Shown here one piece after another: positions 1 through 12,761 of a stretch of 64,000 nt of DNA. How positions within the stretch are numbered: position 1 is the stretch's first letter; the number at the start of each line of letters is the position of its first letter. The notes under the pieces were generated by a model. It was not told the origin of the DNA. It saw nothing but the letters and a program-made list of their open reading frames with translations, and did not search any database. Made by a program: the position numbers and the translations under genes. This stretch comes from Paraspadella gotoi (taxonomy: Eukaryota; Chaetognatha). Location of the stretch: assembly GCA_051294375.1 (NCBI GenBank), contig CM119269.1:22222076-22286075 (forward strand), in the 5' to 3' direction.

Positions 1-424
1 CCTGCCTCTCCCAGTCTCTCCCTCTCCCTCTCTCTTCCCCTATCTCTTTCTCTTCCTCTATTTCTCCCTCCAACCGCGCGTCCAATCTTCTTACACGTTC
101 GTCATGGCGCGTGGCTCTTGTTTTGGGCAGAAGGAAAGGAGCGGCGGCTGCGGCTGCGGCGGCTGCGACACCGGAAGGGAAAATAGGTCGACAATGGCGA
201 CAATAATTTTAAGTATTAATGGCGAGGAAAGAAAGCGGAGCGATTGAGTTAAGCGATTGAGTAGAGCGATTGATTGGAGCGATTGATTGGAGCGATTGAG
301 TAGAGCGATTTAGTATAGCGATTGAGTTAAGCGATTGGTTTGGAGCGATTGAGAGGAGTGATTTGATGGAGCGATTAAGTAAGGAGCTCTTTCTAAGTCT
401 CTCTCTCTCAATCATTTTCTAACC

Positions 425-506
<82 letters not shown>

Positions 507-780
507 GCTTTCCTTCACCGACTCTTTCTGCATCTCTATTCTCTTCCTGTCACGATCGGTTTCCCTTTTTTTTCAGCTTTTGACATGACATGACATAAAA
601 TGCTGCAGTGCGGCAGCCAAAAGTTGCAGCAACTGTAGCAGCACCAGCAACAAAAACTGCAAATATAAAAAACAGCAACAACAAATAGTATAACAACGAC
701 AACAACAGTTCCTAAATAGTTTTTTTACGAGGACCGTAATTTTCGTTTTTTCAACGAATGAGACGCTAGACGAAAAAATC
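1..780. repeat. Low-complexity start: CT tracts and GAGCGATTGA repeat
   Basis: 1-60 and 400-502 are CT-rich, with a pure (CT)n at about 452-502. Positions 238-375 hold about nine copies of a 15-16 base unit around GAGCGATTGA. A GCGGCTGCGG run lies near 145-170. 500-780 has CAACA/CAGCA-rich sequence. No gene seen. Confidence 0.7.
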
Positions 781-1100
781 GGAGGTCGGAGTCTTGATAC
801 TGGATTCTAAGATATAGAATCTTGATTCTCAAATCTTGATTCTGAGATTGAGCTACATGATTCCGGATTCTAGATTCTAAGACTGACTTGATTCTGAATG
901 CTGGATTCTATGTAAATTCTAAATTAAGTTTCTTAATTCTCGATTTTAAGATTGGGATTTTGGATTCTGGATACTAAGTTTGAGATTCCTGATTCTTTGT
1001 CTCTTTATTCTTGATTCTTGGTCTCTTAGGAGACTCACTCTGTTCTTTGTTCTAAGATTGTGATCCTTAGTCTGGATTTTTTATATCCAATTTTGATTTT
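780..1100. repeat. Degenerate GATTCT-rich repeat
   Basis: GATTCT, TCTAAGAT and related words recur every 10-20 bases without a fixed unit. 1,100-1,590 holds nothing recognised apart from a 40-base dispersed repeat at about 1,220-1,260, also found at 52,455-52,498. Confidence 0.5.
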
Positions 1101-1589
1101 GGATGTAATTTTCAATTGATTTTGTCACGATTTTAGATAAGAATAGAATAGAAATCTATTTAGTTATTCTTGTTAGTTATTAAATTGCTACTCCCAATAT
1201 AAAAATTATCCATTCATTTAATAAATAAGCTATCTTGCCCCTGACTTTGGACAGGCTTTGCTGGTTTAAGGCCTCCATCACAATTACAAGATAATGATGA
1301 CATTGTAGGTTCGTTTGACATTTGACTCTACAATTTTACTTTTTAATTCACAGCCGCTGCCGGTTATCTTTTCTCTTCCTCCTCTTTCTCTCCTACTTCT
1401 CTCTTCCTTCTCTTTCCTCTCTATTTACTTCTCTTCTGAATTCCTCTCTTCCCCTTTCTCCCCTTCCCGACCCCTCAACATCGCCTTTCCAACCCCTCCT
1501 TCCCGACCCCTCGTGGACTTTCCTCGTCCTTCGCCTTTTCTCACAGAAACTCGGTTAAGATTGATGCGTCCCAAATGAGAATATTGCTC

Positions 1590-1920
1590 CTCATCTCGCT
1601 CCAGTAATCGCAACAGTTTTCTTACTGCACCAGTAATTGCAAAAGTTTTTGCTGCTTCGGTAATCGCGAGACAGTTTTTTGCTGCTCCAGTAATTAAAAT
1701 TTGTTTTGCTTCACCAGTAGTCAAAACAGTTTTTTCATCTCCAGTAATTGCAACAGTTTTTTCCTGCTGCGCCATTAATTACACAGTTTTTCCTGCTCCA
1801 GCAATCGCTACAGTTTTTTTACTGCTTCAGTGATCGCACCGGAAGTCGTCAATTTGTGACAGTGATAGTGATACTTAGTGACATTACTTAGTGATAGTGA
1901 TACTTAGTGACATTAAATCA
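1590..1920. repeat. About 36-bp CCAGTAATTGCAACAGTTTT minisatellite and a GTGATACTTAGTGACATT repeat
   Basis: About seven diverged copies run to 1,850, then two copies of a GATAGTGATACTTAGTGACA unit at 1,858-1,915. An antisense open frame here reflects the repeat period, not a gene. Confidence 0.7.
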
Positions 1921-1997
1921 TATTTCGACTCTCACATGTGAAACATGAGTCTTCACTAGTCAGTCTTCAGTCTTCACACATTGATTTTCCACATTTT

Positions 1998-2022
1998 NNN
2001 NNNNNNNNNNNNNNNNNNNNNN
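1998..2022. other. Assembly gap (25 N)
   Basis: Unresolved bases beside CT-rich sequence. Other gaps: 6,154-6,204 (51 N), 12,766-12,790 (25 N), 14,359-14,368 (10 N) and 28,624-28,648 (25 N), all in low-complexity DNA. Confidence 0.98.
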
Positions 2023-2084
2023 CTCTCTATTACTATCTCTCCCTCTCCCTCTGCTCTCTCTCCCGCACACTTTTCCTCTTTGGT

Positions 2085-2215
2085 CAGCGCATTTTTTTTC
2101 GAGATAAAGCGGTTGAAGATCGCCTGACATCGGAAAGACTCGCCCGATGCGGCGCGTTGCGAGAGAAGATGACGATTGACCGCAAATAGTCTCGGGTTCT
2201 AGACCCATTCCGCGG
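2085..2215 (+). other. tRNA-like (SINE head-like) conserved module
   Basis: TGCGGCGCGTTGCG followed, at about tRNA spacing, by GGGTTCTAGACCC resembles pol III A and B boxes. The module recurs inverted at 15,106-15,235 with few differences and is the best-conserved part of the large repeat. Confidence 0.35.
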
Positions 2216-2216
2216 G

Positions 2217-2229
2217 AGAGAGAGAGGAA

Positions 2230-2279
<50 letters not shown>

Positions 2280-2280
2280 C
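2217..2280. repeat. (GA)n microsatellite
   Basis: GA-rich run beside the tRNA-like module; the matching CT run lies at 15,053-15,100 in the inverted copy. Confidence 0.85.
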
Positions 2281-2939
2281 GAGTGTCTGGGTCAGAAGAG
2301 ATTGAGAGAGCTATCAAAGACGAGACACAGAGAGGTAAGGGAAGGTAGGGAAGGTAAGGGAAGGTGATTTCTGGGTCAGAAATAGGAACTGTTGGGTCGA
2401 ATGACAAGATGTGAATTACTGACCTAAGCAGACAAGTGACAACGTGGATCCGTTTGTCTCATTCAAATGACAAACATACAAAAAAACAAACAGGAACAGA
2501 ACCGTAATCTATTTCGGATCTGTAAACAATAACCGTGTTAATAATAGGCTATATCTGATATATATACGAGGAATTCATTTGATCTGTTAACTCAGTGGAA
2601 TACACTTCTTACGTATTCGGCAGAAAGAAAGAAATTGAAAAGAGAATGAAAAGATGAGATTAAAGAAATAGATAAAGAGAAGAGAGAGATTTTACTTATA
2701 GAGAAGTAAAGATAAGGTAATTCAGGCGGCAGACGATTAGTTCTCTCACCCGTGATTCTTTTTCCTTTTCCTTCTTTCAGCTTATCCTCTTCTTCCGCGA
2801 CTTAGTGGTCACTTCGGTTGTCTTCGCTTCGCCTTCACCTTAACTTATCCGGCATTATCCGCTTCTCTATGTCTCTGGTCCTTCGCCAATTCCAGTTTCC
2901 TCTACTTAGGAAATTTGATTCATTCTAAGAGTGAACATT

Positions 2940-4000
2940 TACTTATCTCTTTTCTTTTTTTTTCTTCTTTTCTTGTTTTTTTTGTTTTCTCTTCTGTTCT
3001 CTTCTTTTCTCACTTCTTTCTCTTGTCTTTTTCTTTTCTTTTTCTTTCTTGTCCGTTTTTCTTTTCTTTTTCCTTTCTTTGTTTCTTTGTCCTTGATCTC
3101 TTCTCTTCGTCTCTGATTGTTTGCTTGTGTGTGTTCTTATTTCTCTCTTCTTTGTTGTCTTTCTTTTTTTTTTTCTTTGTTTTGTTTTTTTTTTTTTTTC
3201 TTCTTTTTCTCCTTTTTCCTGTTTGATTAATACATTTTCGTTATCCATCTCTTTTCCTTTTCTGTGCTCTTTCTTCGTTGCTGTTTCTTTTTTTTGTCCT
3301 TTTCCTTTTCTTTGTTTCTTTCTTTTCTTTTTCTTTTCTTTTCTTTTTGCTTTTGTCTTTTTTTTCTTCTTCTCTGTATTCTTTTTTTGTTCTTTTTTTT
3401 TCTTTTTTTTTTTTTTGTTTGTTTTTTCTTTTGCTTATTTCTCTTCTTCTTGGTTCTCCTTCTCTTTCTTTCTCTTATGTTCTTTTTCGCTTTTCTATTT
3501 CTTCGTCGTTCTCTTTTTCTTCTCTGGTTTTTTTTTTTGTTTTTGCTTTTTCTTTTTCGCGCTTTGTTTCTTCTAATTGAACACTTATGCCAGTCCTTGT
3601 GTCCGTTCTCTTTCTTGCGGTCTTCTCTGCTTTCGTGGTTTCGCTGCATTTCTTTTCTTTCTTTGCTTTTCTCTGGGTTTCTTATTGTTTGGTTTTCTTT
3701 TCTCATTTCTTCCTTCTTGTGTCTCTTTCGTCTTTTTGGTTTTTCGCTATCGTTTACGGTATCTTTTGTGTTTTTTCCTTTTTCTTATTGTCTTTGTTTC
3801 GATCCTGTCCTGGTCTTTCCTTCCGTTGTTATTGTGCTTGTTTGTTTCTGTTTTTCTGCTTTTTTCTTTTTTTCTTCTCGTCTCTTTTTGTCTGTTTTGT
3901 GCTTTCGACTCCCCCTTCTTCTCTTTCTTTTCTTTTTCCCTTCCTTTGTTTCTCTTTCGATACCACTCCTATCTCCTGTTTCTCATTTAGAAACTATTCT
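2940..4000. repeat. Polypyrimidine tract of about 1.06 kb
   Basis: Almost every base is T or C, with T runs and CTTT units and scattered G. Long apparent frames rich in Phe, Leu and Ser (or Lys, Arg and Glu on the other strand) come only from this composition. It corresponds to the purine-rich 13,880-14,470. Confidence 0.9.
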
Positions 4001-5299
4001 GTTGTCTCTTGTCTTTGTGTGGTCTTGGGTAAATTTTTTTCTGGCGGAGAGTCGTTACGTAATGGTCAGTTCGGATGAGGGTATTAGCGGGAACTTGATA
4101 TATTTTGAGAATTGGCGGTAAGTAGTATCGAACTGAGTATAGTGGAAGTTTTATATTAGCTGTAGAAATGGATATTTTTTTATAAATACATTATTTCAAA
4201 TAAAATTATATTATACTAAAAACATCTTCAATTATGCACGTCATATAAATTCCCATATTAAGAGTGTTAAAAACTCTTATTATTTATGGATTTTATTATG
4301 TAACCAATAAGCTTAATCAAATCTTTATCTCATAATAATAAACCAGTTAAATTCTTGACTTGTGAATTTTTTGATCAGACTTGTTGATTTGGTTGTACGG
4401 TGTATATGTTTTCTAAATTCGGTTGGATAGCAATCGCAAGCTTTTCAAGCGTGTCAAGGTGTATTAGATTATATTTTGAAAAATTGTTATATTTTTGTGT
4501 TAAATGTTGAGAGTTATTATTGTATTTGAAAATAATGGTATAATATTTTTTGTTTCTCTGTGCTTTGTTCGAGATTATATGGTTATTTGCGGTTTTTGTG
4601 TGTCTAGTTATGTGTTTTTTTTTTTGTAAGTTGATAGATGGTTATATATTGTTTGTGTTTCTAATGTAATATCGAATTAGAGGGAGAATATATCAAATTT
4701 TTTTTTTTTTTGTTGTGTTTCGCCTAATTATGGTATTTTGTGTGTTGAGTATCATTATATGGGACATATTTTTAGAAATGTCGTCCCCATTTTATAGGTG
4801 GAGGTAGCATGTCGTTAAGATTTATTTTATATTGTATTTGTTAATTAGTTTGTTCTAAAAATTTGGTCTATAGTGATTAAGTTATTTTGTATATATGTGT
4901 TAATGGTATTTAATATAATTTTTTTCGTGTTTTAGTTGGTTGTTTATCGTGAAATGAAAGTTTAGGATTTAGGGTCTTATTTTTTTTATAGGTTTTTAGT
5001 TATTTTTGTTATAATATATATTTAGTTTTATTGATATTTAGAATTAATTTAGTTATATAAAATATATATCGAATTAAAGTTTGAATTTTGATGAAATTTT
5101 AAAAAAAATAAATTAGGAATTTAGAAGAAAGGGATAAAACCGCTGAATGTATAATTAGATCAGATGTAGTGTGTATTATGAGAATTGGTGTGTGGAAGGA
5201 AGTTTGTCGTGCGTGGTCTAATGTGATGACAGCGAATTTTGTATTGAATGCTCAATGAATAATGGGCTTCGACAGTTATCGATAAGGATAAAATATTCG

Positions 5300-6060
5300 T
5301 TCATCTCTCGTTCTTCTTTCTGATTCTCATTCTCCTATCTCTCTCTCTCTGTCCTGTCTTCTTCTCGTTTCTCTTTTGTCTTTTTCTTCTCTCTCTCTCT
5401 ATATGACTGTTTTCGTCTGCATTTTCTCTCTCTTGGTTCTCTTCTGTCAGGTAATAGGTGTCGAGCACAGTCAGAGTTCTCTGGGTTGGCGATTTTAGGA
5501 TTGTGCCGTGGGGGTGTGTTGTGTAAAGAGTTTATAGATAGTGTGGTAGTATGGAAGAAGAGAATATGAGAGTAGGTAGAGAGAGAGGACGAGAGAGAGC
5601 GAGAGCGAAGAGAGGTGCGTCAAATAGAGAGATGTAATTATTGAATGTGTTGTGATATTGTGAAGTCCGATTTGTAGCAGAAAAGTATGATGCAAATATA
5701 ATAAGCATGATGAAATAAAATACAGATAGGCATAATGAATGATCAATATAAGATTGTTCGGGATATTTTAACCCTGTATGTCTTAAAAAGGACAATCAAT
5801 AAAGCGGGAGAGTAGAGAGATGAGAGTATGAGAAGAGAGAGAGGAGGAGTAGGTTGGAGTAGATGAATGAGTAAAGGGAAAATGAGTAAGGAATAAGAGA
5901 ATGAGATTAGAGAGGGAGAAGCAAGGCTGGTTTGAGAAAAGAGTGAGAGATGTAGGAATTAGAGCTTGAGAGTGAGGATGAGAGATGAGAGGAGAGTAGT
6001 AGGAGATTGAAGTAGGATTGAACTTAGAGTAATGAGAAGAGTAGAGTTTGAAAAAAAATT
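5300..6060. other. Centre of the inverted repeats, GA/CT-rich, no gene
   Basis: CT-rich 5,320-5,440 is followed by GA-rich 5,575-5,630 and 5,800-6,030, joining the inverted arms 4.1-5.1 kb and 6.35-7.1 kb. No coding sequence is supported. Confidence 0.5.
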
Positions 6061-6062
6061 AT

Positions 6063-6067
<5 letters not shown>

Positions 6068-6100
<33 letters not shown>
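6068..6100. repeat. (CT)n microsatellite
   Basis: Pure CT run next to an assembly gap (6,154-6,204) flanked by GA. Confidence 0.9.
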
Positions 6101-6103
<3 letters not shown>

Positions 6104-6104
6104 C

Positions 6105-7430
6105 GGCTCCTAATCCACAGAGTTGACTGTAAGTCGACACTTTCTGAGAGAAGNNNNNNNNNNNNNNNNNNNNNNNNNNNNNNNNNNNNNNNNNNNNNNN
6201 NNNNGAGAGAGAGAGAGAGAGAGAGAGATGGGATTTTTTTCTCGCTCTGTCCGAAGGCCCTTCATTGGCTTCTCAAATTTCGCTGTCATCATTGACCGCA
6301 AATTCTTCACATCAATCTCATATTCACCGCATCTGATTTTTCTTGGTTTTTATTTCCTTTTTTAATCTTTTATTTTTTTAATTTTCATCTAATTCAACTT
6401 TAATTTCATTTTTTAACTTAATTCTAATATCATATATCTTTTATTAAAAAATAAGCCTAATCCTAAACTTTATTTCATAAACGTAACAGAATTTTTAACC
6501 ATTAACCCTTATCAATAACTTAATCCTGACCAAATTTGAAAACTAATTTTTAAATTTAAGCTAAAATGGGGCGCATTTTAAAAAAAATATGTCCCATTTG
6601 TTATCACAAAATCCATTTGGGCGAAAAAAAATATTTGATTCTTATCGATTGAAAAAAAACTTTTCCATTTCAACTTCAAATTTGAACGAATATATTTCTC
6701 GAGGAAAATTTTCCATTATTTCATAATTTATTTCTCATTTTATAACAATTTTTCAAATTATTTTTAAACCTCCTTGCACGCTTGAAAGCTTGCTTGCTTG
6801 CGATGAAATTGGTACAACCAATCAAAGTCTGTCAAAAATTCACAAGTCAAGATTTAACTGGTTTATTATATGGATAGTTTTGATAGTATTGGTTCATAAT
6901 GAAATCCATAAATTAAGGTTTTTAACTTTTTTGGATTTGATTTGACGTGATTAATTGAGATTTTTTTAGTTATTTTTTTATTTTAAAATATCCGATTCTC
7001 GCTTTTAAACTTTCCGCTTCTCGTTCGTCTCTTTCCGCTTCTCATTATCAAGTTTCCGCTTCACTTCCGCTGCTTCGTCGGACTCTCCGCGAAAATTTAC
7101 GCGGTTTTTCTGAATGGAGGGATGGTAGTGTATTCGAAGAAAAGGGGAAAAAGAAAGAGTAGGTAATTAGAGAGAAGAAAGAGAGAAGAGAAGGAGAAAA
7201 GAGAGAAGAGAGAAGAGAAGCAGAGAAAGAGAAGAGAGGAAAGAGAGAGAAGAAGTAAGGAGAAGGAGAAAAGAGAGAAGGAGGAAGAAGAGAGAAAAGA
7301 AGAGGAGGCTAAAATGGAATGGAGATCAAGCAGTGATTAATGTTATGAAAAGGAGAGAGGAAAAAAGAACAGTATAGTACATGGTGAAAAGAAGAGAAAT
7401 AGAGAAAGACAAGAGGAGAAAAAAAGAGGA
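6105..7430 (+). repeat. Direct partial copy of 12,800-14,150
   Basis: Starts with TTGACTGTAAGTCGACACTT (6,121; also at 12,816), then a GA tract, an AT-rich kilobase and a polypurine tail (7,140-7,310), in the same order as at 12.8-14.1 kb. Differences are dominated by one-base indels in A/T runs. Confidence 0.75.
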
Positions 7431-7439
7431 AGGTTTCTC

Positions 7440-10400
7440 CCCGTGCGCGAATTCTACATGCAGGAGAACGATTAAATGGTAATAAATAGTGGGCAGGCCG
7501 TTTCCACATTTATCAACGACTTTCAGGTAGTACTAGAAGAGGGATTAGCATCACCTAGTACAAGAATACGGTACATTTGATCTTGTTTCGACTGAGAGGT
7601 AGTAAGCAGGCGGAAAATTCATAACTCTTTCCTTCTTTATAACGCAAATTATTACAGCATCACACTATATATTGGAAACCAGACAAGACAGAAGCAACAA
7701 AAGAAAAGCAAGGGAGACACGAAAGCCCCGGATAAAGGAATAAAGGAAAGAAGACACACGCGCACAAGCACGGAACGAAGAGCCAAGAGAGAGCAGAGAA
7801 ACACAGAAGCTAGACCACAACACGTTATCATTGCTGGTAGTGTTATCTGGGAGATTTCGACAATGTCGATATATGGCTATACAATGAAAAAATATCAATA
7901 TGAAGAGAAGGACGGAAATTATCTTCCAAAGACTGAAATTGTGATTATATTTATGTTCAGAAGGAGGCCTCAGACAAAAGGAGTCACAGTCAAGAAAAGG
8001 GAAAGAGAGGCGAGAGCAAGAGGAGAGATAAGAAAGAGGAGGACACAGTAGATAAAGACGAGAGAAGAGACGCAGAAGTGAGGGGACAGTGGAGATAAAA
8101 GAGAATAAGCAAAGAATTACGACAGAGGAGGGATTATTGTATAATTCGACACTGCTTGATGGTATTCAATTTCGGGTAGGTCAGGGTTCGATTAGCGGGA
8201 AACTGGGACCATTCTCTCGTCACGAGATGAGGCTATTTACAGATGATATCATGGTTGTATCTTTCATTGAGAAAGTGAATTTTCGTAATAAAAATTGACC
8301 GATAGAATCTTGTGAATATAAACGTTGTGAAAGTCACTTTAGTCGAAAGGTCATAATCGTTTTACAAACTTTACAGTGAATGGGTAGTATCCATTTTCTT
8401 TGTTGTATTTTCGCCAATAATCAACTAATCTTTCCCTTTATACTTAAACCTGACATTCCATTGACCACGCAGAGGTCTCAATTGCCGTCTTAATAATCAC
8501 AGAAGGGCTTTTCATCTATCACCAGTACCGCTCTTATACAGGAGATTCACCAGAGCCTTTCCCTGATCACGGAAAGGAGACCTTATCGCTTCATAAAGCA
8601 TGGACCTTCTTTGCGATAACCAAAGCCATCCTCCCAGAACCCAAAGGCTTTTCCCGTCTCTGACCAAGAGACTCGGAAGTCACATTTTCCACAACGGCCG
8701 AACGATCATTTTTTCCTTCGGAAGCGATGAAATAGGTCGATCTTGGCATCGTCAATCCTCGGATTGCCAATTATGCAATTCGCACGCTCGTCGTAAAAAC
8801 CATTTTTCCCGATCCGAAAAAAAGAAAAAAGATTTTGCGCGTATCACATATTAAGTGATTACAGATTTTGTTTGAAATCGATGAAGTAGTTAAGAAGTTA
8901 GCAGAGCGAAGACAAGATCCCGGAAAGTTAGAAGGATCTAATCGCATATGTGCGACATTATATTATTAGTTTAGGAGTAGTTATTGAGATATACAAGAGG
9001 CACATCATACGCGGTGAACGCAGATAGAGCTTGGCTTGATAATTCTTTTCTTCTATTTGTCAATATCTCCTCTATCTCTCTTCTTTGAACTTGTTATTTT
9101 TCTTGCCCTCTTCTTTCTTCTTTTTCTATATGTCCTTATCTTTTTTCTTTTTGTCATGTCATACTATTTTAGTCACTTGGCAAATACAGATACGAAACCA
9201 GGTGTGGCGTATTCTCCGAAGAAGAGCATGTTTCTCAGGTTATGGTCGCACACCTATGTTGGATTCTTGCGTGTCCTCTATTATATTTGCGTAGTTTATT
9301 TTTTTCGTTTTGATTTCGAGACCTGCCGATGTTACGGCAGAGAAACTGCCCGTCAGTTTTTATACGTTTTGGATGTTGATCTTCCGGCCATTTGCAGGAT
9401 TGAGAGAGGGCACGCAACGGTTGGTGCAACGTTTTCTGTCTCGGTCGTTTTTTCTCCTCACTTGCTTCCATCTCAGGCGGGAATCGTTCAATGTGGCCTA
9501 TTTCCTTGCCAGAGCGCCATGAAAACTATATAAACATCCACCAGTAAATTTCCCCGATTTCGCGTTTTTCATCCCCCTTTCCATGTATCACGTCGAAGCG
9601 CTCTGTTATCCCCGTCGTCGTCGTTCGTCTGTATGTTTTGTCTTTCTGTTACGTTCCGTCGTCGTTCGACAATCAATCGATTCTTTGGACCATTTTTCTT
9701 GCCCAGCTCCTTCCGCCTTTTCTTCAACACGGGACGCTAATACACCAACAAATATGAGGCGTCCGCTGTATTATGCTGAACCAAACAAGTGGTTAGTTTA
9801 ATTTATTGTTTGGCTTGTCCTATTCTCAATTTGTCACAAAAAATTTGTGATATAATTCTCTTCACAAACGCGGTTAGTCCTTACACTTTTATCGAAGGAA
9901 AACTAATCAATTTGTTACGCGCCATTGTCGTCGGGGCGGTCCAAACGAGAAATTCTGACACGATTAACCCGCCTTCCCCCTCCCCCCCTTGCCCGCCCCG
10001 CAACTCTTGGCCAACGGAAGTCTTTTGTTCGTCGTCGTCGTCGTGTCGTCCGCGGGTGGCCGTCCGTGGTGCAATCTAATTGAGGCTGGTAGACTGAAGA
10101 CTGGTTACTGGTGAAGTAGAGATGGTGACCGTGTACGAATTCTAAGTTTTAGATTCTCACAGCCCTGTCAGCAAATAATTCGACATATCCCTCTTTTGCC
10201 ATTGCATCAATAAGACAAGGTTTCCAAATAATAATAAGTTTGGAACGTAATTTCCGTGCATTATACAATATACTCCCTGTATTTCAATACCTTACTTTTA
10301 ATATTGGTTATGGTTCGGCTCCAAGCAATCCCTTCTTTTTTTTTTTTCGCTCAGGCTAATGTTTTCGAACCCAGAACGCTTTGAAAAAAGGCTCCTTTTT

Positions 10401-11450
10401 TTTTTTTTTAATTTACGATGGCATTCTTATTCCGCTAAACTGAAAAACCGATAAGTTAATTTTAAAAAAATTAATAATCGGAACAAAAATTTATTTAAAA
10501 AAAAAAAATCGGAAATATTTTTTCAACTCTACTTTCTCGATTCACAAATATAATAAGTTAGAAATCTCAAATGAAAAAAAATCTGATAAAAAAAAGAACT
10601 TGATATGTCCTCGGTGAAAAAAAAAAAAAATCAATTATATCTAAATGAGGCGAAGGCTGTCAAGGAATTTCCAAAAGAAGGAACTTTCCTCGCCCACCGG
10701 TGCGCGGACTATTGGGATTGCTCTGCGTCCGCAAAATGACGAGAAGAAAAAAAGAAAAAATCAATGCTTGCCAATGCCAGCAAAATTAACCGTTCCACAA
10801 ACCGAAAAAGCTAATGCCATTCAAAAAATCTAACTTCGGGTGGAAACTTTCATCAGCGATTCGAGTAGAAAATTTAAAAAATCAAAACTCATTTTCCACG
10901 AGGATTCGCGCATAATATCCTGAAAAAGAAAAAACCTGCACGTAAAATTTCCAAGATTTGAAAATAACGAGTCCTCTTTATCGTCGTTCTCTCTAAAATG
11001 CGTTTAACCCTCTGTTTACGCTTTTTTTTCTTTCCCCGCAGTTTTTTGCTTTTTTTATTTTCCTTGGACTGACTATTTTTTATTATATCATTCGGATTCG
11101 CCTCTCTTGAAACTTTTTTTCCTTTATCGACTTGGGTTCAGAGAGCGCTCGACTTTATTCTCTTCCATTATGTTGTTCCGCTTTGCGTTTCAACTCGCCG
11201 TCTGAATTTTCTTCCACTCTGTCTCTATTCCTCTTCCGCGTCGGTCTGCAATCTTCTATTCCTTTCTACATCCTTCGCTCACCAAACGTCTGCAGCCTGC
11301 TTTTTTCCCTTTCCCGCATTCTGAATCCCGCCAAATATTTTTTCGTTACTTTCTGCTCTTTTAACCGGAACACGAAAAGTAGAGAAAACTTGCAAGAATC
11401 GCTTGTGCCAAAAATTTTCTTTTTCCAATTATGTATAACTTAGTCAAACT
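7440..11450. other. Mostly single-copy sequence without a supported gene
   Basis: This is higher in GC than its surroundings in 8.4-8.85 and 9.2-10.08 kb. It has GTC-rich triplets at 9,615-9,680 and 10,030-10,060 and poly-A/T runs at 10.3-10.65 kb. Short open frames exist but none has a recognisable domain, a signal peptide or convincing splice partners. Confidence 0.4.
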
Positions 11451-12650
11451 TATTTAATAAACCAATAACACAATTACAACAACAAACAACCACAATAACA
11501 ACAAAACAGCAACAAATAACAAACAACAAACAACAACAACACATTTCCAGAAGGATCTTTCCAGAAGATGCGTGGCGTTTGGTGGAGAAATTCAATCGAC
11601 TATCTAACTAAGGAAAATCACCATTAAAATGGCAAACGCCAGGTTGCAGATGGAATTAGAAAAATGGCTGCGTAGTAAAAACGGCAAGATTGCCGAGGTC
11701 ACCCGCTGAAGAGCAGATGGGCAAAGCAAATGAGGGGCCAAGATGGCTGGTCGCGGATGAGGAGAAAATTTCTTCAATTTGAAAAACTGTGAGATTCCAG
11801 GCTGCCAATGGGAAGATTTGTACAAGTGACTCGGCAAGCATGAAATTGCCTGGTCGCAGATGAGAGAAAAAGATAGAAAAAGTAAACGGCAGAAAACTGT
11901 AAAGATCTAGGTCTCAGATGAAAATAGATGGCGGAGAGTGAAGTGGCAAAGTGCAGGAAAGCAGATTGAAAAATACGTTTGATGAAAGCAAGTGAAGCGC
12001 AGGAGTGATGGCCAAAGACGATGGCCATCTGCAGTTTTATTGTTGTACGTTATAATGGCGAAAGGCCCAATAAGCGAAGATGGAGTAGTGGATAAGTGAT
12101 AGTGATATTGATAGTTGATAGTGATAGCCATGTAAAAGTTTTTAAAACTTTTTATTGGCCATTGGACAGTTAAGGATTTTAAAAGATATTATTGGTTAGT
12201 TTTTCTCGGTTTCTTGCTTAGGAACTAATTGAAAAGGGGCAAAATGGGCGCAAAAAGGATAACGAGCAAAATGGCACTATATTTGCGAAGAACAGCGTAA
12301 GCTGAAGAAACCAAGACAGAGGATTAAGAGAAATTTAAGTGAGGTGAAAAAAAAATGTGAGGAAAGTGAAATCGAAATGAAAAAATGAAAAATCGATGCG
12401 CTGGGAAACGTGAAGAGAAAGCATCGAAGGAAAATGAACGCGAAGACCACAAAATCGCGGGAAAAACCCAAAGCGTCTGCCTTTTTGATGATGATCAAAG
12501 CGGGAAAATTTTGAAGTCACGAAAAAAATGAAATAAATGGAAAAAGAGACGAGAATAAAATTGAAAAGACAAGACGAATGACAAACAATGAAAGGGAAAT
12601 TGAAAAAAGGGTTTTGAAAATTGGAAAACAAAGCCGAAATGGGGGCTGAG
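11450..12650. other. No gene; CAA-rich and AAATGGC-rich low-complexity DNA
   Basis: 11,460-11,545 is CAACAA-rich. 11,620-12,060 has recurrent GATGGC/AAATGGC words. 12,070-12,130 has GTGATAGTGATA repeats. 12,300-12,620 is GAAA-rich. Nothing codes convincingly. Confidence 0.4.
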
Positions 12651-12659
12651 GTAAGAAGA

Positions 12660-12690
<31 letters not shown>

Positions 12691-12710
12691 TGAGAGTGAA
12701 GAGAGAGAGG

Positions 12711-12761
<51 letters not shown>

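Larger units (their letters stand above)
2040..5270 (-). repeat. Large inverted-repeat arm (partner 12,650-15,280)
   Basis: Read in reverse complement, this block follows the order of 12.65-15.28 kb: AT-rich segment, polypurine segment, CACTAAGTCGCGGAAG region, then the tRNA-like module. 4,100-5,110 is also the reverse complement of 6,350-7,110. Divergence includes many indels. No protein gene is visible in any copy. Confidence 0.75.

Noticed and set aside
2915-4121. Long open frames on both strands (Phe/Leu/Ser-rich or Lys/Arg-rich)
   Set aside because: They arise from a 1-kb polypyrimidine tract that almost never contains stop codons in some frames; no domain or splice structure.
9527-9534. 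TATATAAA as a promoter
   Set aside because: No coding exon, initiator or leader found downstream; such words are expected by chance.
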